DNA of 64,000 nt. It comes from Bidens hawaiensis. Lineage: Eukaryota; Streptophyta; Magnoliopsida; Asterales; Asteraceae. The position numbers and the translations under genes are program-made. Numbering within the stretch: position 1 is the stretch's first letter; the number at the start of each line of letters is the position of its first letter. The notes under the pieces were generated by a model. It worked only from the letters and a program-made list of their open reading frames with translations. It made no database searches and had not been told where the DNA came from. The stretch spans positions 62,001 to 126,000 of the forward strand of contig JAIQDT010002053.1 of the NCBI GenBank assembly GCA_021521415.1. Direction: 5' to 3'. Below, in pieces: positions 1-10,763 of the stretch.

Positions 1-772
1 CTAGTATGAAATTTGTATGTATGAAGGTATATCATGAAATGAGTATGTAGAAAATTATTTTATATAAATAAAAGGTATGTATGATTAAAGGATGGATTGA
101 ATGTATGGTTAAAGGGTTGCAGAACCTAATAATATCTGTGAAGGTTAAAGGGTTGCAGACCCTAATAATATATGCGAAGGACAAAGGGTTGCAGACCCTA
201 AAATTATATGTGAAGGTTAAAGGGTTGCAGACACTTCTAAACTCTGCCAAGGTTAAAGGGTTGCAGCCCCTAACAATATATGTGAAGGTTATAGGGCGGA
301 ATGCTCTTTAAAACAAATAGTTAGTTATGTATGAAATGCACAGGCTCAAAGAATGAATGTAAGTAAGAAAGAATGAAAGTATGTATAAAGAAAGGTAACA
401 GGTTAAGAATGGTTTATGTATCTTCGGATACGTATTTATAAGTAAGTATGTCTATGTATTGTATGTTTTCCTTATTAACTAGCACTCACTCAACGTAGCT
501 GACTTTCAGTATGCATGCAGGCAAATAGGATGAAGGGGCTGGCTTGAGGGGGGCACAATGCATGGGCTGAGCTAACTGGCATCCAGTGAAGAAAAGATAC
601 GATGTTTTACTTTAAGACAATTTGAACTATTCAAACTAGAATGTCATGCTTTTGTAAAATAATGTTTGATTTTTTTATATTTCGAAAAAAGTTTTAATTA
701 ACTATGATATTTAGAACTGTGTTTATGAGTAAATCCAGTGCCGAAGTAGGGCAACGGGACCGGGGCCTTACA
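1..772 (+). mobile_element. 3' part of a gypsy-type LTR (remnant)
   Basis: The stretch ends in CCTTACA and is followed three bases later by a Met-tRNA-type primer-binding site, which is how a 5' LTR of a plant gypsy element ends. The left end lies outside the window. No coding region is supported; reading frames at 81-311 are translations of a tandem repeat. The element's internal region begins at 773 and is cut at 960 by insertion of copia element A. Gypsy rather than copia is inferred from the LTR-end composition only. Confidence 0.6.
106..296 (+). repeat. 36-bp tandem repeat inside the LTR remnant
   Basis: About five diverged units spaced 36 bp apart, each containing AAAGGGTTGCAGACCCTAA or a close variant (units begin near 107, 143, 179, 215 and 251). 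The core contains a GGGTTGCAGACCC inverted repeat, so each unit could fold as a small hairpin. Such minisatellites are common in LTRs. Confidence 0.85.
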
Positions 773-775
773 AGT

Positions 776-787
776 TGGTATCAGAGC
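776..787 (+). other. Primer-binding site, Met-tRNA type
   Basis: TGGTATCAGAGC, the complement of the 3' end of plant initiator Met-tRNA, three bases after the LTR end. It marks the start of the internal region of the plus-strand remnant. Confidence 0.85.
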
Positions 788-960
788 ATTAACTCGAGAA
801 AATTAAGCGTCCAACATGCTTAGACTCGAATAGAGAATGAAATTAAAGAAGAAAAGAAAGAAGATGCAAGTTCAAGAAAGCCATGTATCTCTCAAGCAAG
901 CTCGAGAAAGATAAGGTACGTGATTAAGTTCATGTAAAGATTTATACATATATGTATATG
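788..960 (+). mobile_element. Leader fragment of the truncated gypsy remnant
   Basis: Purine-rich leader-like sequence with no ORF. It ends at the ATATG target duplication (956-960) of element A. The sequence resumes at 12901 but no gag is recognisable there. Confidence 0.4.
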
Positions 961-1393
961 TGTAGGTTCCCTGGACGGATCACACGAGATATCCCGATAT
1001 ACACAGGTGCGGAATCCCTGTGTAGATCGTTACGGATGTAGAATATAATCACACAAACACACGTACACACGATACGAACAAAACTCACGTTATATTGATA
1101 ACTCGAACCGAGATGCTTACAGACTCACGTCAATAGACTCACACGTAACTGAACTCGATCAACCAAAACGCTAACTGACCAACTGATTAACCGATTAACC
1201 GTAAATAGTTAAACTACTTAAATACACGACAACTTCGCCTCAGGCGAAGTTGTCAATAACTTCGCTCGTTGAACAAGTTCGCCTAGGCGAACTTGTCAAC
1301 AACTTCGCTGTTACACAAACAATTACATAAACAATATTACAGACTCGATTACAGACTTTAGACATATGAACTACTGACATCTATGCACCAACA
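961..1393 (-). repeat. Element A 3' LTR
   Basis: 433 bp, TG...CA. It contains the CTTCGCC/GGCGAAG palindrome cluster at about 1230-1310 and, downstream on the minus strand, a TATA-like GTATTTAAG (about 1217-1226). It matches 12420-12895 except for six substitutions and one missing 43-bp palindrome unit. Confidence 0.95.
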
Positions 1394-1406
1394 GACTCCC
1401 CCTTGG
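1394..1406 (-). other. Element A polypurine tract
   Basis: The minus strand reads CCAAGGGGGAGTC directly against the 3' LTR; it primes plus-strand DNA synthesis. The same AAGGGGGAG core is used by element B. Confidence 0.9.
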
Positions 1407-1457
1407 CAGTAGCTTCATATGTTGATCTTTCAGCTCTTGTCTTGTAATCCTGTATCT

Positions 1458-1658
1458 TCATGCGTGCACTCCTTCTCTAACACACACCGTCACAACTCGT
1501 TGATACTTTCTTGCTTCATCCTTCCAAGCTGGAATATAAAAGATCTTTTTCTCGTTGAGCATCTTCAGATCAGCTTGCGACAAGTTTACAAGATGCATCG
1601 GGTCGTAAACTCTAAGGATCTCTTGTTCATCCTCATCTTCCATCACAGCTTCAGCAGT
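1458..1658 (-). pseudogene. C-terminal tail of element A 3' ORF, beyond an in-frame TAG
   Basis: This reading frame continues without shift from the 876-residue ORF after a TAG at 1659-1661. Its residues (RVYDPMHLVNLSQADL region) align with the C-terminus of element B's 3' ORF (RIFDPMWLTNLSREDV region), showing that the tail belongs to the same protein. It is expressed only if the TAG is read through; otherwise it is a lost tail. No ORF lies in 1407-1457. Confidence 0.75.
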
Positions 1659-4289
1659 CTAGCAATCAACGTACCACCATTTTAGATTCTTCAACACATC
1701 TTGAGGCATATTCTTCATCGGAACCTCCTTGATGCATCGGATCGGCTTGTACTTCATCACCATCCATGGCTTGCCATCTGCTCTCAATCCTCTCTCTGTA
1801 TCCTCCACGAGCTTTCCCTTTTGTGGCTTTAATAGTTCAAACTTCTTTTCTTTTATGCCTTCTTTCCACATAATCTTCTTAATCATTCTCGCCATATTGT
1901 TGTCACTTCTGTTTATCAGGCCCAACCTGGCCAAATCCTTCACCTCGCATTCCGGCAACGTGTTGAAAGATCTCAACATTCTCTTGAAGTATTGAATGCC
2001 ATCATAACGCTTTACCACAAACAACTTGATCTGTTCATCATAAATCCAACATATGATTCCCTTCTTAGACTCAGCATAGCCTTTAATGTTATAGCTTTTC
2101 TTGAACATGGCTGGAACAGTAGGCTTCTTGGTCTTGATAAACCAATGAGCACAGCCTTCCTTCCACCTAGGCTGCTCCTCCCACTCAGTCTCATCCATCT
2201 CAACGCTCACGTCGGCTTTCTCAACCCCAGGGATCTTGTGTTCAACGTTTTCTTCTACTATCTCCCCCTCTTCTATTCCATCTTCAATCACAATCTGCTC
2301 ACCGATCTTCTCAATCATGTCACTCGGCAGCACATCTTCATCGAACAACACCTCATCACTGAACATGTCGTCGTCAAGCTCTTTCAGCGCATCAATAACG
2401 TCATCTTCAACTAACACCACATCATCACCAGAACCACCAGCCACGTCAGTAGACTCCCCCTCAGCTGTGGAAGTACCAAGAGCTTCAGAAGTTCTTGGCA
2501 GCTCACCACCTGCATCTTTCGATGCATTGGGATCATCGTCACGGTCATTTTTCTTCTTCGTTCTGAGCTCGTCGCCCTTACAGCTCATCTCCCCCTGAGA
2601 TGCCAAGAACTCCTTCAAGGCATCTATGATTTTCCCATGCTCGACCAGGAGGGATGCCTGTAGTTGATTTGCTTCCACTAGGCTTTGAATAGTCTTCGAT
2701 TGTTCTGCCACGATCCGCTCTAGTGAAGCTATTCTTTCTGAGTCTGACATTGGCAAAGGCGAGACTCCAGAAGCAGGCGTAACCGCAGGTGGTATCATAC
2801 CTGATAACCCTGCAGCTGTGACGACCGTTGACTCCACAAAACGAGCAGCTACCACCGATTGAGTAAGCGTTGGCGGTGGTAGAGACACGATCTCCGGAGT
2901 CGACGTCTGGGTAGCAATGATGGATGGAGTGCCAGCCGTAGATGTAGCCACCACGGAAACATCCGCAGCGCTTGTACTCGTCACCTGTACAGAAGAAGGA
3001 ACAATGGACATACCAGACAGTGCGGCCGGAGCAAATCGTACAGTCCTTGAAGTCTCTCCAGCTCCCATGCCAGCATCTGTCCTCTCCCGTCTTGATCTTC
3101 TAATCAGCTTATGAATGTCCTCTTCTTCTTCCGACTCATCATCATCCTCCGTTCTCTTCCTCTTCCTAATCGTTCTTTCCCGAGACACCATTAACCTTCT
3201 CCCCTCATTCATAATCTCGTCCAAATCGGAGTCATCCATCGACGTAGCTGCTCTAGTCATACTCACACCCGAACCCTGTGCAGCTGAGACTTTCACCTCT
3301 TCCACATGATCCATATCAAAATAGCCTTGACCTCCAAAAACAGCGTCATGGTCTATATCCTCTGCAGTAGATGCAACAGGCACAGCAGGAGCAGGAACAG
3401 CTTGAGTTGCTCTTGCCTTTTGCGGTTGAGGATCTCTGAACTCGTCCCCGCCAGCAGGAACATACTCTGGATTGATTAAAAACCCAAATAGAGGAGTATG
3501 CCTGGGACGACGTTCAGGATTGCTCCTCGCACTTGACGTGCGGCACTGAGCAAAGATACGTTTGCTCACTGATTCGACGTATCTGATCTGGCGTCTCTGA
3601 GGTAGAGCCGGAGCCACATGGTTCAATATCATCTGTAAAAAGCGTGGGTACATGACGAACCGCTCCCGAGACATCGCCCTTCTTTGCCTGTCTATCTCGT
3701 AAAAGACCATTTGGCTGAAACTATAACGCTTGTTATAGGTCAGTGTAGTCATAGCAGACTGCATGGTCGCACCCATGCCATCTGTGCCCGCCTTCCTCCC
3801 CGACATGCACACGATCATGACGTGCATGAGGAAGCGCCACTGGTCTAGAAGGAAACCCTTCCTCCTTTGGGTATCTCCTAATGGACCAGAGTAGCCCATT
3901 CGAAGAAACGCTCCATCACGAAAAGGAGCTACGAACTCAGTTGGATCGTCTCGTGTCTCTTCTCCAAATCGTAGCGCCACCCGGATCTGTTCAGAATTGA
4001 ACTGAACTACTTGATTGTTCACCGTTGCTCTCATCACCGGGGGCTCAACACGGCAATCATATTCTACCGTCTGCCAGAAGTCTTCGATGTTCGGCAGAGA
4101 TATCGGCAGCGTGTTGGTAATCGCGTGAAAAATCCTCGAGCGCAGGAGGAACGTGATAATCTCGCGGTAGTCGTCCACACCGCTCGCCTCCGGGTCAAAA
4201 GTGATGTACATATTGTGACCCGGGAAAAACTGTCTCTGATTGTCACCATCATCGCCTCCTGCACCACCAGCACCCGCTATCGCAGCCAT
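1659..4289 (-). CDS. Element A 3' ORF protein ('envelope-like' position), 876 aa
   Basis: Sense-strand ORF between pol and the 3' LTR, where Sireviruses carry the so-called envelope-like gene. An N-terminal globular domain (about residues 25-245) includes YSFSQMVFYEI and RFVMYPRFLQMIL, which match the 3' ORFs of elements B and C. Then come an acidic, Ser/Thr-rich middle, a basic cluster RKRKRTEDDDESEEEED, a coiled coil (SERIASLERIVAEQSKTIQ region), a second acidic stretch and a conserved C-terminal domain (about 700-876). I see no signal peptide or transmembrane segment, which argues against a real envelope. ATG at 4287-4289 follows a palindrome/TATA block by about 130 bp. No enzymatic domain is recognised. 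A TAG truncates it relative to B. Confidence 0.85.
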   Translation of the reverse strand: MAAIAGAGGAGGDDGDNQRQFFPGHNMYITFDPEASGVDDYREIITFLLRSRIFHAITNTLPISLPNIEDFWQTVEYDCRVEPPVMRATVNNQVVQFNSEQIRVALRFGEETRDDPTEFVAPFRDGAFLRMGYSGPLGDTQRRKGFLLDQWRFLMHVMIVCMSGRKAGTDGMGATMQSAMTTLTYNKRYSFSQMVFYEIDRQRRAMSRERFVMYPRFLQMILNHVAPALPQRRQIRYVESVSKRIFAQCRTSSARSNPERRPRHTPLFGFLINPEYVPAGGDEFRDPQPQKARATQAVPAPAVPVASTAEDIDHDAVFGGQGYFDMDHVEEVKVSAAQGSGVSMTRAATSMDDSDLDEIMNEGRRLMVSRERTIRKRKRTEDDDESEEEEDIHKLIRRSRRERTDAGMGAGETSRTVRFAPAALSGMSIVPSSVQVTSTSAADVSVVATSTAGTPSIIATQTSTPEIVSLPPPTLTQSVVAARFVESTVVTAAGLSGMIPPAVTPASGVSPLPMSDSERIASLERIVAEQSKTIQSLVEANQLQASLLVEHGKIIDALKEFLASQGEMSCKGDELRTKKKNDRDDDPNASKDAGGELPRTSEALGTSTAEGESTDVAGGSGDDVVLVEDDVIDALKELDDDMFSDEVLFDEDVLPSDMIEKIGEQIVIEDGIEEGEIVEENVEHKIPGVEKADVSVEMDETEWEEQPRWKEGCAHWFIKTKKPTVPAMFKKSYNIKGYAESKKGIICWIYDEQIKLFVVKRYDGIQYFKRMLRSFNTLPECEVKDLARLGLINRSDNNMARMIKKIMWKEGIKEKKFELLKPQKGKLVEDTERGLRADGKPWMVMKYKPIRCIKEVPMKNMPQDVLKNLKWWYVDC

Positions 4290-4416
4290 ATCTTTGATCG
4301 GTGGAAAAATCGGAATAAAAACACGTAATCGAGGTGAAATATCAAGTTCGCCGGAGAATGAGTATAACAGTGGATATGTTCGCTGAAAATAATGAACAGT
4401 ATGACTGTTTATTATC

Positions 4417-4512
4417 CTTATATATGGGCGGAGTTATACAGGCGAAGTTACAGATAACTTCGCCTAGGCGAAGTTAACCACAACTTCGCCTGTGCAACAA
4501 CATCGCCTATAT
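4417..4512 (-). promoter_or_regulatory. Putative internal promoter of element A 3' ORF
   Basis: Minus strand: CTTCGCC/GGCGAAG repeats at 4431-4510 (including CTTCGCCTAGGCGAAG), then CCATATATAAG at 4417-4427 as a TATA box, then the 3' ORF start at 4289. The repeats are those of this element's own LTR and leader. Promoter function is inferred from layout and from the parallel blocks in elements B and C. Confidence 0.55.
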
Positions 4513-5892
4513 ATTTACAAAATCAAACCTTATAATTTTAACAATTTTCCAATTAAGTTATAAAACTTTCCTAGAAGAAATAAATGACGTGATCAATTCT
4601 AAGTAACCAGTTAAAAATCATAAAACTATATAAGTACAAAAACTTAAAAAAATTTAAAGTATAAGGGATCAAATTTCAGTCTTGCTAGGGACTGCTACGT
4701 TGTAGAAAAGATCCGAACAGGAATCATACTAACTACGTGACTGTCACATAGATCCGTGTTTAGCTGTATTATGACATATAGAGACAGGTTGTAAGCAGGT
4801 AATATACTTAAGATGGTTTTCATCGTTTCTGTGATACGAGTTAGGTTCAATTAATCCTTAAAATTTAAGTGGGCAACAACTCAGAAATATTGATGCCTCC
4901 TATCTATCCTCAAAGCGTATTTGGCTTTCCCCAAGTCACCCCGAATTGACTTCGACCCATAGTGTCTGATTAAGTTGTAAATATTCTTGATCTGCTTCCC
5001 GTTCTTCTCTCTTACTCAAAGATTGTGAAGTCTTGATATTATCATCACTAATATGTTACAATAACTTCAAATATTTTTTTTTATTTTTTTTTTATTTTTT
5101 TTTTTATTTTTATTTATTTTTTTTTATGAACAACCTAGACTTCAAAGTAGAAATTAACTGCAAGTCCCGAATCTGGATCACTGCAGTATCTTGAGACGCT
5201 ATCTTCACGGGAATCAGAACACACATGGGCTAGTGTATGACTGGGTAATCGCTTTTCTGCCTATCATTCGGAAAGATATATATGAAGGCACGCAAAACTC
5301 TTAAGGAGTTTCCACGAAAAATCAAGTAAAATTCGTTTGTATCACATTTACTTTTACGTACCATAAAAAGTTACCATGACATACAATGGCTGTCCTAAAG
5401 CCTTTTAAGCCTAATAACATCACTAGTTAAGCACACAGAATTAGTATATCTATCATTTTCCAAGGTTGGATCAATTTTCCGTTTAACATAGCTAACGAAC
5501 TTCTTACGAAGTAACAGACTTGAAAAGTAATTTCATTTCCCTTTTCTCTTTCAAAATTTAAACAAAAATCGCCCCGACCAAAACAAAGTCTTCAGGTAAA
5601 CGGCTATCCCGAAGATCCAAAGGATCAGCTGGATCGACCACATACTAGTATGTGTCCTTCTAACTAAGTATGATCGACTAATTTTAAGCGAAAGAAAGAA
5701 AAACTCATCATAAACCGCCCCGGTCACTATCAGTAATCTGGTTAATGGCTATCCTCAAAATCTACAAGTAGAGAATGAGGACCAAAACATATCCGAAGAC
5801 AAGTCCATCAAACTAATGTAACCGACATAATTTTAAGCGATTAGTGACTTCTTTTTTTTTTTTTTTATTTCGAACAACAAAAGAAAGGCATG
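4513..5892 (-). other. Element A conserved non-coding block between pol and 3' ORF
   Basis: No ORF, but long stretches match the same interval of element B (36400-37640) and more weakly C (26030-27130). Shared pieces include two related units with GGATAGCC followed by TTAACC or TTTACC, ending near GGGGCG. A stem-loop is predicted at 5590-5614 (minus strand CTTCGGG...CCTGAAG), and a perfect palindrome CACATACTAGTATGTG lies at 5639-5654. T-rich runs at 5073-5125 and 5850-5868 on the plus strand are A-runs in the element's sense; the first matches the place of an A-run in B. Confidence 0.7.
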
Positions 5893-6328
5893 GTTACTCG
5901 GGATTGATCATCCCATTCAGTTCAATAAGGTTTTGAAATCTGGATTTGTCAAATGCTTTAGTGTATAAATCAGCGAAATTATCAAGCGTATCCACCTTTT
6001 CAAGAATTATCAGTTTCTTCTCAGCACAATCTCATATGAAATGATGACGTATGTCAATGTGTTTAGTTTTACTATGTTTCACGGGATTGTTAGTTACTGA
6101 GATAGCAGCTGTGTTATCAATGCAAATAGGAGTAAGTAAGAAATTCAGACCATAGTCGCGCAGCTGTTGTTGTATCCAAAGAACCTGAGAGCAGCAGTTG
6201 GATGCAGCCATGTATTCTGCCTCACAGGTTGAGATTCGACTGAAGTCTGCTTCTTGCATTGCCACGACACCAATCTGCCACCAAGAAACTGACATCCTCC
6301 AGTTGTTGACTTCCGACTCTGATTGCAC
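5893..6328 (-). pseudogene. pol: Element A pol C-terminal RNase H piece, frameshifted and stopped
   Basis: Shifted frame relative to the main pol ORF. It carries the end of the copia RNase H domain (CEAEYMAAS, then a DNTAAISVTNNP region and SKTKHIDIRHHF). The frameshift lies near 6225-6240. A TGA at 6032-6034 then interrupts HHFI-DCAEK, and the frame continues to a TAA at about 5893-5895. Two lesions in the last part of pol mean this copy is unlikely to make a full RNase H. Confidence 0.8.
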
Positions 6329-9201
6329 CCTCCATAATCAGAGTCCGTGTAAGCGACCAGCTCCAAGTCACCTCTTCTTGGGTACCACAACCCCAGCTTC
6401 GGCTTGCCCTTGAGATACCGCAGTATCCTCTTTGCACCTTTCAAATGAGATTCTTTTGGATTTGACTGAAAACGTGCATAAAGACAAACAACAAACATTA
6501 TATCAGGCCTAGACACAGTTAAGTACATTAAAGAACCTATTATCGCCCGATATTGAGTTGGGTCCACATCTGCATCACCGTCTACTTCAGCACCCAATTT
6601 GTGATTGACGCAGATTGGAGTATCATATGGAGAACTGTCCTCCATCTTGAAGCACTTGAGCACATCATGAACATACTTCGTTTGATGAATGAACATCCCG
6701 TCCTTCCTCTGATCAACCTGCAATCCTAGAAAGATAGTTAGTTCACCCATAGCACTCATTTCAAACCTTTTCTTCATGACGGCTTCAAACTCCTGACACA
6801 TGGAGACTTTTGATGCAGCAAATATTATGTCATCCACGTAGACTTGAACCAGCAGGATGTCGCTTCCATCTCTTTTGAAGAACAACGTGCTATCAATTTT
6901 CCCTCTTTCAAAACCATTCTCGAGCAAGTAATCCGATAAAGTTGCATACCAGGCACGAGGTGCCTGATGTAATCCATACAACGCCTTGCTCAACCTGTAC
7001 ACGTGATCTGGATAGTCTGGGTCAGGAAAACCCGGTGGTTGCTGAACATACACAACCTCATCAACTATCCCATTCAAAAACGCACTCTTTACATCTAGCT
7101 GAAACACCTTCATCTTTTCATGAGCAGCAAACGCCAAGAACAGTCTTATGGCTTCCAACCTAGCGACAGGAGCAAACACTTCGTTATAATCAATCCCCTC
7201 TTGTTGATTAAAACCTTTCACGACAAGCCTCGCCTTGTTCCTTATAATAATCCCCTTATCATCTCTCTTGCACTTGAACACCCATTTTGTGCCTATCGCA
7301 TGCACATTTTTTGGTTTTTCAACCAAAGTCCAAACTTCCATCTTCTCGAATTGAGCCAACTCTTCTTGCATGGCCTCGACCCACGAGCTGTCCTTTAAAG
7401 CCATTTGATAATTCTTCGGTTCGATCTGGCTTATAAAGCAGGTATACAGGCATTCATTGATTATTCCTGTCTCCTTAATGCTTGCATAAACACAGGTATG
7501 TTCATTCAAGCTATTTCTCATTTGTACACCTGAGGACACATCACCAATCACATTATCCAGAGGGTGATCTTTATGAATTCTCGTGGTCGGAACAGAACCG
7601 ACATGAAAATTATCTTCCAAATTAGAAGAGATCTCATCAATGGTTGTTTCATGCTGAGAGTGAAAAGGATTGATAAATTCTTCTTCAGTTGAGGTAGCAG
7701 GGGTACCGATAGTGTTTGATGAGGAAGGTTGACAATTTTCAATCAGCTGTCTTTGCAATAAATTTTCTTCCTCATCGAGTATCATCTTCGTCGCAGCTCT
7801 TTCTTCTTCTTCAGAAATCTCCAAATCCGGTATGTTAAACGACTTAAAAAGCTTAACATAGTCGAAAAGCTCAGCAGGTCCATTGCTTGGTTTTGGCGGT
7901 TGGTAACTTGTGATGTCAGTGTTACATACCACCTCCACCTTGCAAGTCGAAGTATTGAAGACACGCCTGTTGGGAGTCCCAACAACATAACCGACTAAGA
8001 TTCCTTCATCGGCTACTTCTCCAAATTTCGAATTTGTCTTCAAGATCGAACAAGGAGACCCGAATGGTTCAAGACCACTCAAGTTGGGCTTCCTTCCATG
8101 CATAAGCTCGTAGCAAGTTTTACCAAGTCTCTTAACGGTTAACACCCTATTCAGAACATAGCAGGCTGTAGCAACCGCTTCAGCCCAGAACATCACAGGA
8201 AGCTTCGAATCTGCCAGCATAGTCCTGGCTCCTTCAATTAAAGTTCGGTTCTTCCTTTCAGCCACTCCATTCTGTTGCGGAGTATACGGAGCGCTATATT
8301 GATGTTCAATTCCTTTCTGAAGACAGAAGATCTCCATTTCAAAATTCTTGAACTCTGTCCCATTGTCACTTCTGATGAACTTAACTGTTTTACTCATGAC
8401 GTTCTCAACTTTAGTAATCAAACTCTTCACCATTTGAGCCGTCTCATCTTTCAATTTCAGAAAATATACCCACGAGTATCGCGAGTAGTCATCAGTGATC
8501 ACCAAGCAGTAAGAAGTACCTCCTAGACTTTTGACATTCACGGGACCGAAAAGATCCATGTGAAGCAGTTCTAGAGTACTGGCAATTGAGTTGACCTTCT
8601 TGGTGAGATGGGATTTCTTGTGTTGCTTTCCCTTCTTGCATGCAATACATTTGTCTTCAAAGTTAAAACTTTTCAAGGGAACGCCCATCACAAGCCCATT
8701 TTTGACAATGTGGTTCATCTTCCGAAGATGAATGTGCCCCATTCTCCTGTGCCATAGTTCGGATTCTGATTCGCTTGCTTTCGTCATTAAACATGATTCT
8801 CCCAAGGCCATTTCAGTAGACCTCATATCCATCACATACGTATTTGTATCACGTGGAGCTGTCATCACTATCCACTCTTCTGGTATCTGAAAACCAGGCT
8901 TCAACACGATCGCCTCATTCTTCGTGAAGTGAACAGTATACTCCTTATCACAAATCGGCGACACACTCAGCAGATTGTGCTTCAGCTCTTCCACAAAATT
9001 CACATTCTCAAGTGTCATCTTCCCATTGGACACCGTTCCTTTTCCAGTTATTCTTCCTCCACTTTCACCAGCAAAACTAACTCTCGCTCCATGAACAGGT
9101 TTTAAGTCGTGCAACAAGTATTTGTTGCCCGTCATGTGCCGGGAACAGCCGCTATCTACAATCCAAAGACTGTGGGCAGCCCTGTTCAACTGTTCCTGCA
9201 C
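6145..9201 (-). CDS. pol: Element A Pol: protease, integrase, reverse transcriptase, partial RNase H
   Basis: Copia-order polyprotein. Protease active site [11 protein letters not shown] lies near residue 16. The GAG-pre-integrase [10 protein letters not shown] lies near 150. The integrase core has [15 protein letters not shown] and [10 protein letters not shown], giving the D-D-E triad. The RT has [21 protein letters not shown] and YVDDIIF (YVDD codons at 6829-6840, residue about 788). RNase H starts at YTDSDYGGC but the frame shifts at about 6230, so the last residues are unrelated. No in-frame ATG is needed: the frame opens at a splice-acceptor-like GTGCAG (AG at 9197-9196), suggesting that it is reached by splicing from gag. 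Confidence 0.93.
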   Translation of the reverse strand: MQEQLNRAAHSLWIVDSGCSRHMTGNKYLLHDLKPVHGARVSFAGESGGRITGKGTVSNGKMTLENVNFVEELKHNLLSVSPICDKEYTVHFTKNEAIVLKPGFQIPEEWIVMTAPRDTNTYVMDMRSTEMALGESCLMTKASESESELWHRRMGHIHLRKMNHIVKNGLVMGVPLKSFNFEDKCIACKKGKQHKKSHLTKKVNSIASTLELLHMDLFGPVNVKSLGGTSYCLVITDDYSRYSWVYFLKLKDETAQMVKSLITKVENVMSKTVKFIRSDNGTEFKNFEMEIFCLQKGIEHQYSAPYTPQQNGVAERKNRTLIEGARTMLADSKLPVMFWAEAVATACYVLNRVLTVKRLGKTCYELMHGRKPNLSGLEPFGSPCSILKTNSKFGEVADEGILVGYVVGTPNRRVFNTSTCKVEVVCNTDITSYQPPKPSNGPAELFDYVKLFKSFNIPDLEISEEEERAATKMILDEEENLLQRQLIENCQPSSSNTIGTPATSTEEEFINPFHSQHETTIDEISSNLEDNFHVGSVPTTRIHKDHPLDNVIGDVSSGVQMRNSLNEHTCVYASIKETGIINECLYTCFISQIEPKNYQMALKDSSWVEAMQEELAQFEKMEVWTLVEKPKNVHAIGTKWVFKCKRDDKGIIIRNKARLVVKGFNQQEGIDYNEVFAPVARLEAIRLFLAFAAHEKMKVFQLDVKSAFLNGIVDEVVYVQQPPGFPDPDYPDHVYRLSKALYGLHQAPRAWYATLSDYLLENGFERGKIDSTLFFKRDGSDILLVQVYVDDIIFAASKVSMCQEFEAVMKKRFEMSAMGELTIFLGLQVDQRKDGMFIHQTKYVHDVLKCFKMEDSSPYDTPICVNHKLGAEVDGDADVDPTQYRAIIGSLMYLTVSRPDIMFVVCLYARFQSNPKESHLKGAKRILRYLKGKPKLGLWYPRRGDLELVAYTDSDYGGCNQSRKSTTGGCQFLGGRLVSWQCKKQTSVESQPVRQNTWLHPTAALRFFGYNNSCATMV

Positions 9202-10376
9202 AATAAAGCAAATGATTAGAATCTAGGGACCCAAGACCAATTGCTCTTGGATCTATACATCCCGTACTTCTGCTTTCCGAAGTTAGCATTTGTATAATTC
9301 CTGTCAGTCCTAGTAGGAAATCTCATTGGAGATTGAGTGTGAGGCCTTCCAAACCTATGCGTATTGAAAGTATTATATCTTACGGTTTGGTGATTAGCAT
9401 TGTAAAACTGAGGTTTGTTTCTTTGAAAACCTGTATTAATTACATTTCGGAACCTTGAAGGGTTTTCATTTTTAACAGTATTAAAATTACCAGTAGACTT
9501 ATGCTCAGTTTTAATAGGCCTCACGCCTCTGAATTTCGGCGTCAGAGGACAATCTGCAACAAGATGTCCTACTTTATTACACCTAAAACAACACCTATAC
9601 TCCATTTTCTTTTCAAATGTTGTTTTGGATGTAGAGGCAGTGTTACCAGCCGTTCGTCTCACATAAGGTGGGACGTACGGGTTGAGTGGAGTACTCTTTT
9701 TAGAAGTTTTATCTTTATCTCCACCAGTGGGTAACCCTACTTTCTCTTTTGTCTTACCCGATTCGGACAACTTATCCGAATCCGATGAGACTGGACTTGT
9801 AACAGAAATATTTACACTTGAAACAGGCGAACTCGTTTCGCCACTACTAACACTCGGTTCTTTACTTGTAACCTTGATAGGAACTGTCTGAGGAACTTCA
9901 AAATCAGCAGATTTCTGTACACTAGGGTTAAAAGTGTAATTGTGGTTATACGGTGGTGGAACCTCATGATAACCAATTCCTCCTCTCTTTGTAGAGGTAC
10001 CTTGATCACTAACAAGGTGATTAAGAATAGCTGAGGAATTTTTGAACTGTTCTAGTTTTCGGTTCAGTTCCACCACTTTCACCTGGTGGTCAGCAATCTG
10101 CTTTTCACGTTCAGCAATCAGTTTAGTCTTTTCTTCTAAAACCTCATAACTAAGATTAATAACTTCAACTTTTTCAGCAAGTTTAGTTTTTAAGCTTTTA
10201 ACATCTTTTTCACATGCTTTAATTTTAACTTTGTAACTGTTTTCTCTTGCTTTTGTGAAGTGATGATCTTCTTTAAGAGTTTTAAATTCAGCATCTAAAC
10301 GAACATACTGATCAGTTATGGTAGCAAGTTGCTCAGACAAATTCTCACATTTAGTACAAAAAGATTTAGAACTTAC
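9196..10376 (-). other. Putative gag-pol intron of element A
   Basis: The donor CGAG/GTAAGTTCT (GT at 10376-10375) is a perfect plant 5' splice site inside the second gag frame. The acceptor TTTATTGTGCAG ends at 9196, preceded by a CTAAT branch-point-like sequence that contains the gag stop codon. Both sites are in phase 0, so removal of 1181 bp would fuse gag codon 128 of that frame to pol. The donor sequence GTAAGTTCTAA is shared with element B at the homologous codon. Confidence 0.65.
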
Positions 10377-10760
10377 CTCGGAGCGTTGATCATCGTTATC
10401 TGCCATGAAAGCTTTTTCCTTACCAGCAGCTTTCTCTTCTCCGGTAGTCTTCTCACGTTCTTCACTCTCTACCTTAGCCATATTTGCCTGTTCACCAGTT
10501 TCATTCAAATGCAGGTTCCAGTTGTATTCACCTGCTTCTCTGGACAGCATGGCATTGATTTCCTTATTATTCCCAGTGTGCTGTGCAGGCCTTCCTTGAC
10601 CACGTTCAACTCTCTCGTTTCTGCAATCTTTGGCAAAGTGCCCGTTTTGTTGACAGTTATAGCACCTCACCTTAGATTTGTCGAACCATGGCCTGCCACC
10701 AACAAACTTTCTCCCCGTCTTTCTCATGAACTTCTTCACTCTCCTCACTATCATGGCCAT
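9216..10760 (-). CDS. gag: Element A Gag C-terminal part: two zinc knuckles and coiled coil, 514 aa
   Basis: Continues the Gag frame after a TAG at 10764-10766; the corresponding codon in element C is TGG, so the stop probably arose from Trp. Nucleocapsid-type knuckle 1, [14 protein letters not shown], is near residues 33-46; knuckle 2, [15 protein letters not shown], is near 390. Between them is a Lys/Glu-rich coiled coil (about 130-255) and a Ser/Thr/Pro-rich stretch; an Asn/Arg/Phe-rich tail follows. Copia Gag usually has one CCHC knuckle; a second downstream of a possible splice donor means that only the unspliced RNA would encode it. Confidence 0.85.
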   Translation of the reverse strand: MAMIVRRVKKFMRKTGRKFVGGRPWFDKSKVRCYNCQQNGHFAKDCRNERVERGQGRPAQHTGNNKEINAMLSREAGEYNWNLHLNETGEQANMAKVESEEREKTTGEEKAAGKEKAFMADNDDQRSEVSSKSFCTKCENLSEQLATITDQYVRLDAEFKTLKEDHHFTKARENSYKVKIKACEKDVKSLKTKLAEKVEVINLSYEVLEEKTKLIAEREKQIADHQVKVVELNRKLEQFKNSSAILNHLVSDQGTSTKRGGIGYHEVPPPYNHNYTFNPSVQKSADFEVPQTVPIKVTSKEPSVSSGETSSPVSSVNISVTSPVSSDSDKLSESGKTKEKVGLPTGGDKDKTSKKSTPLNPYVPPYVRRTAGNTASTSKTTFEKKMEYRCCFRCNKVGHLVADCPLTPKFRGVRPIKTEHKSTGNFNTVKNENPSRFRNVINTGFQRNKPQFYNANHQTVRYNTFNTHRFGRPHTQSPMRFPTRTDRNYTNANFGKQKYGMYRSKSNWSWVPRF

Positions 10761-10763
10761 CTG

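Noticed and set aside
776..787. tRNA gene
   Set aside because: Only the 12-base complement of a tRNA 3' end is present here and at the other primer sites; no cloverleaf can be formed.
4011..4328. Plus-strand ORFs opposite the 3' ORF, gag and pol of element A
   Set aside because: Shadows of the minus-strand genes; no homology or start context of their own.
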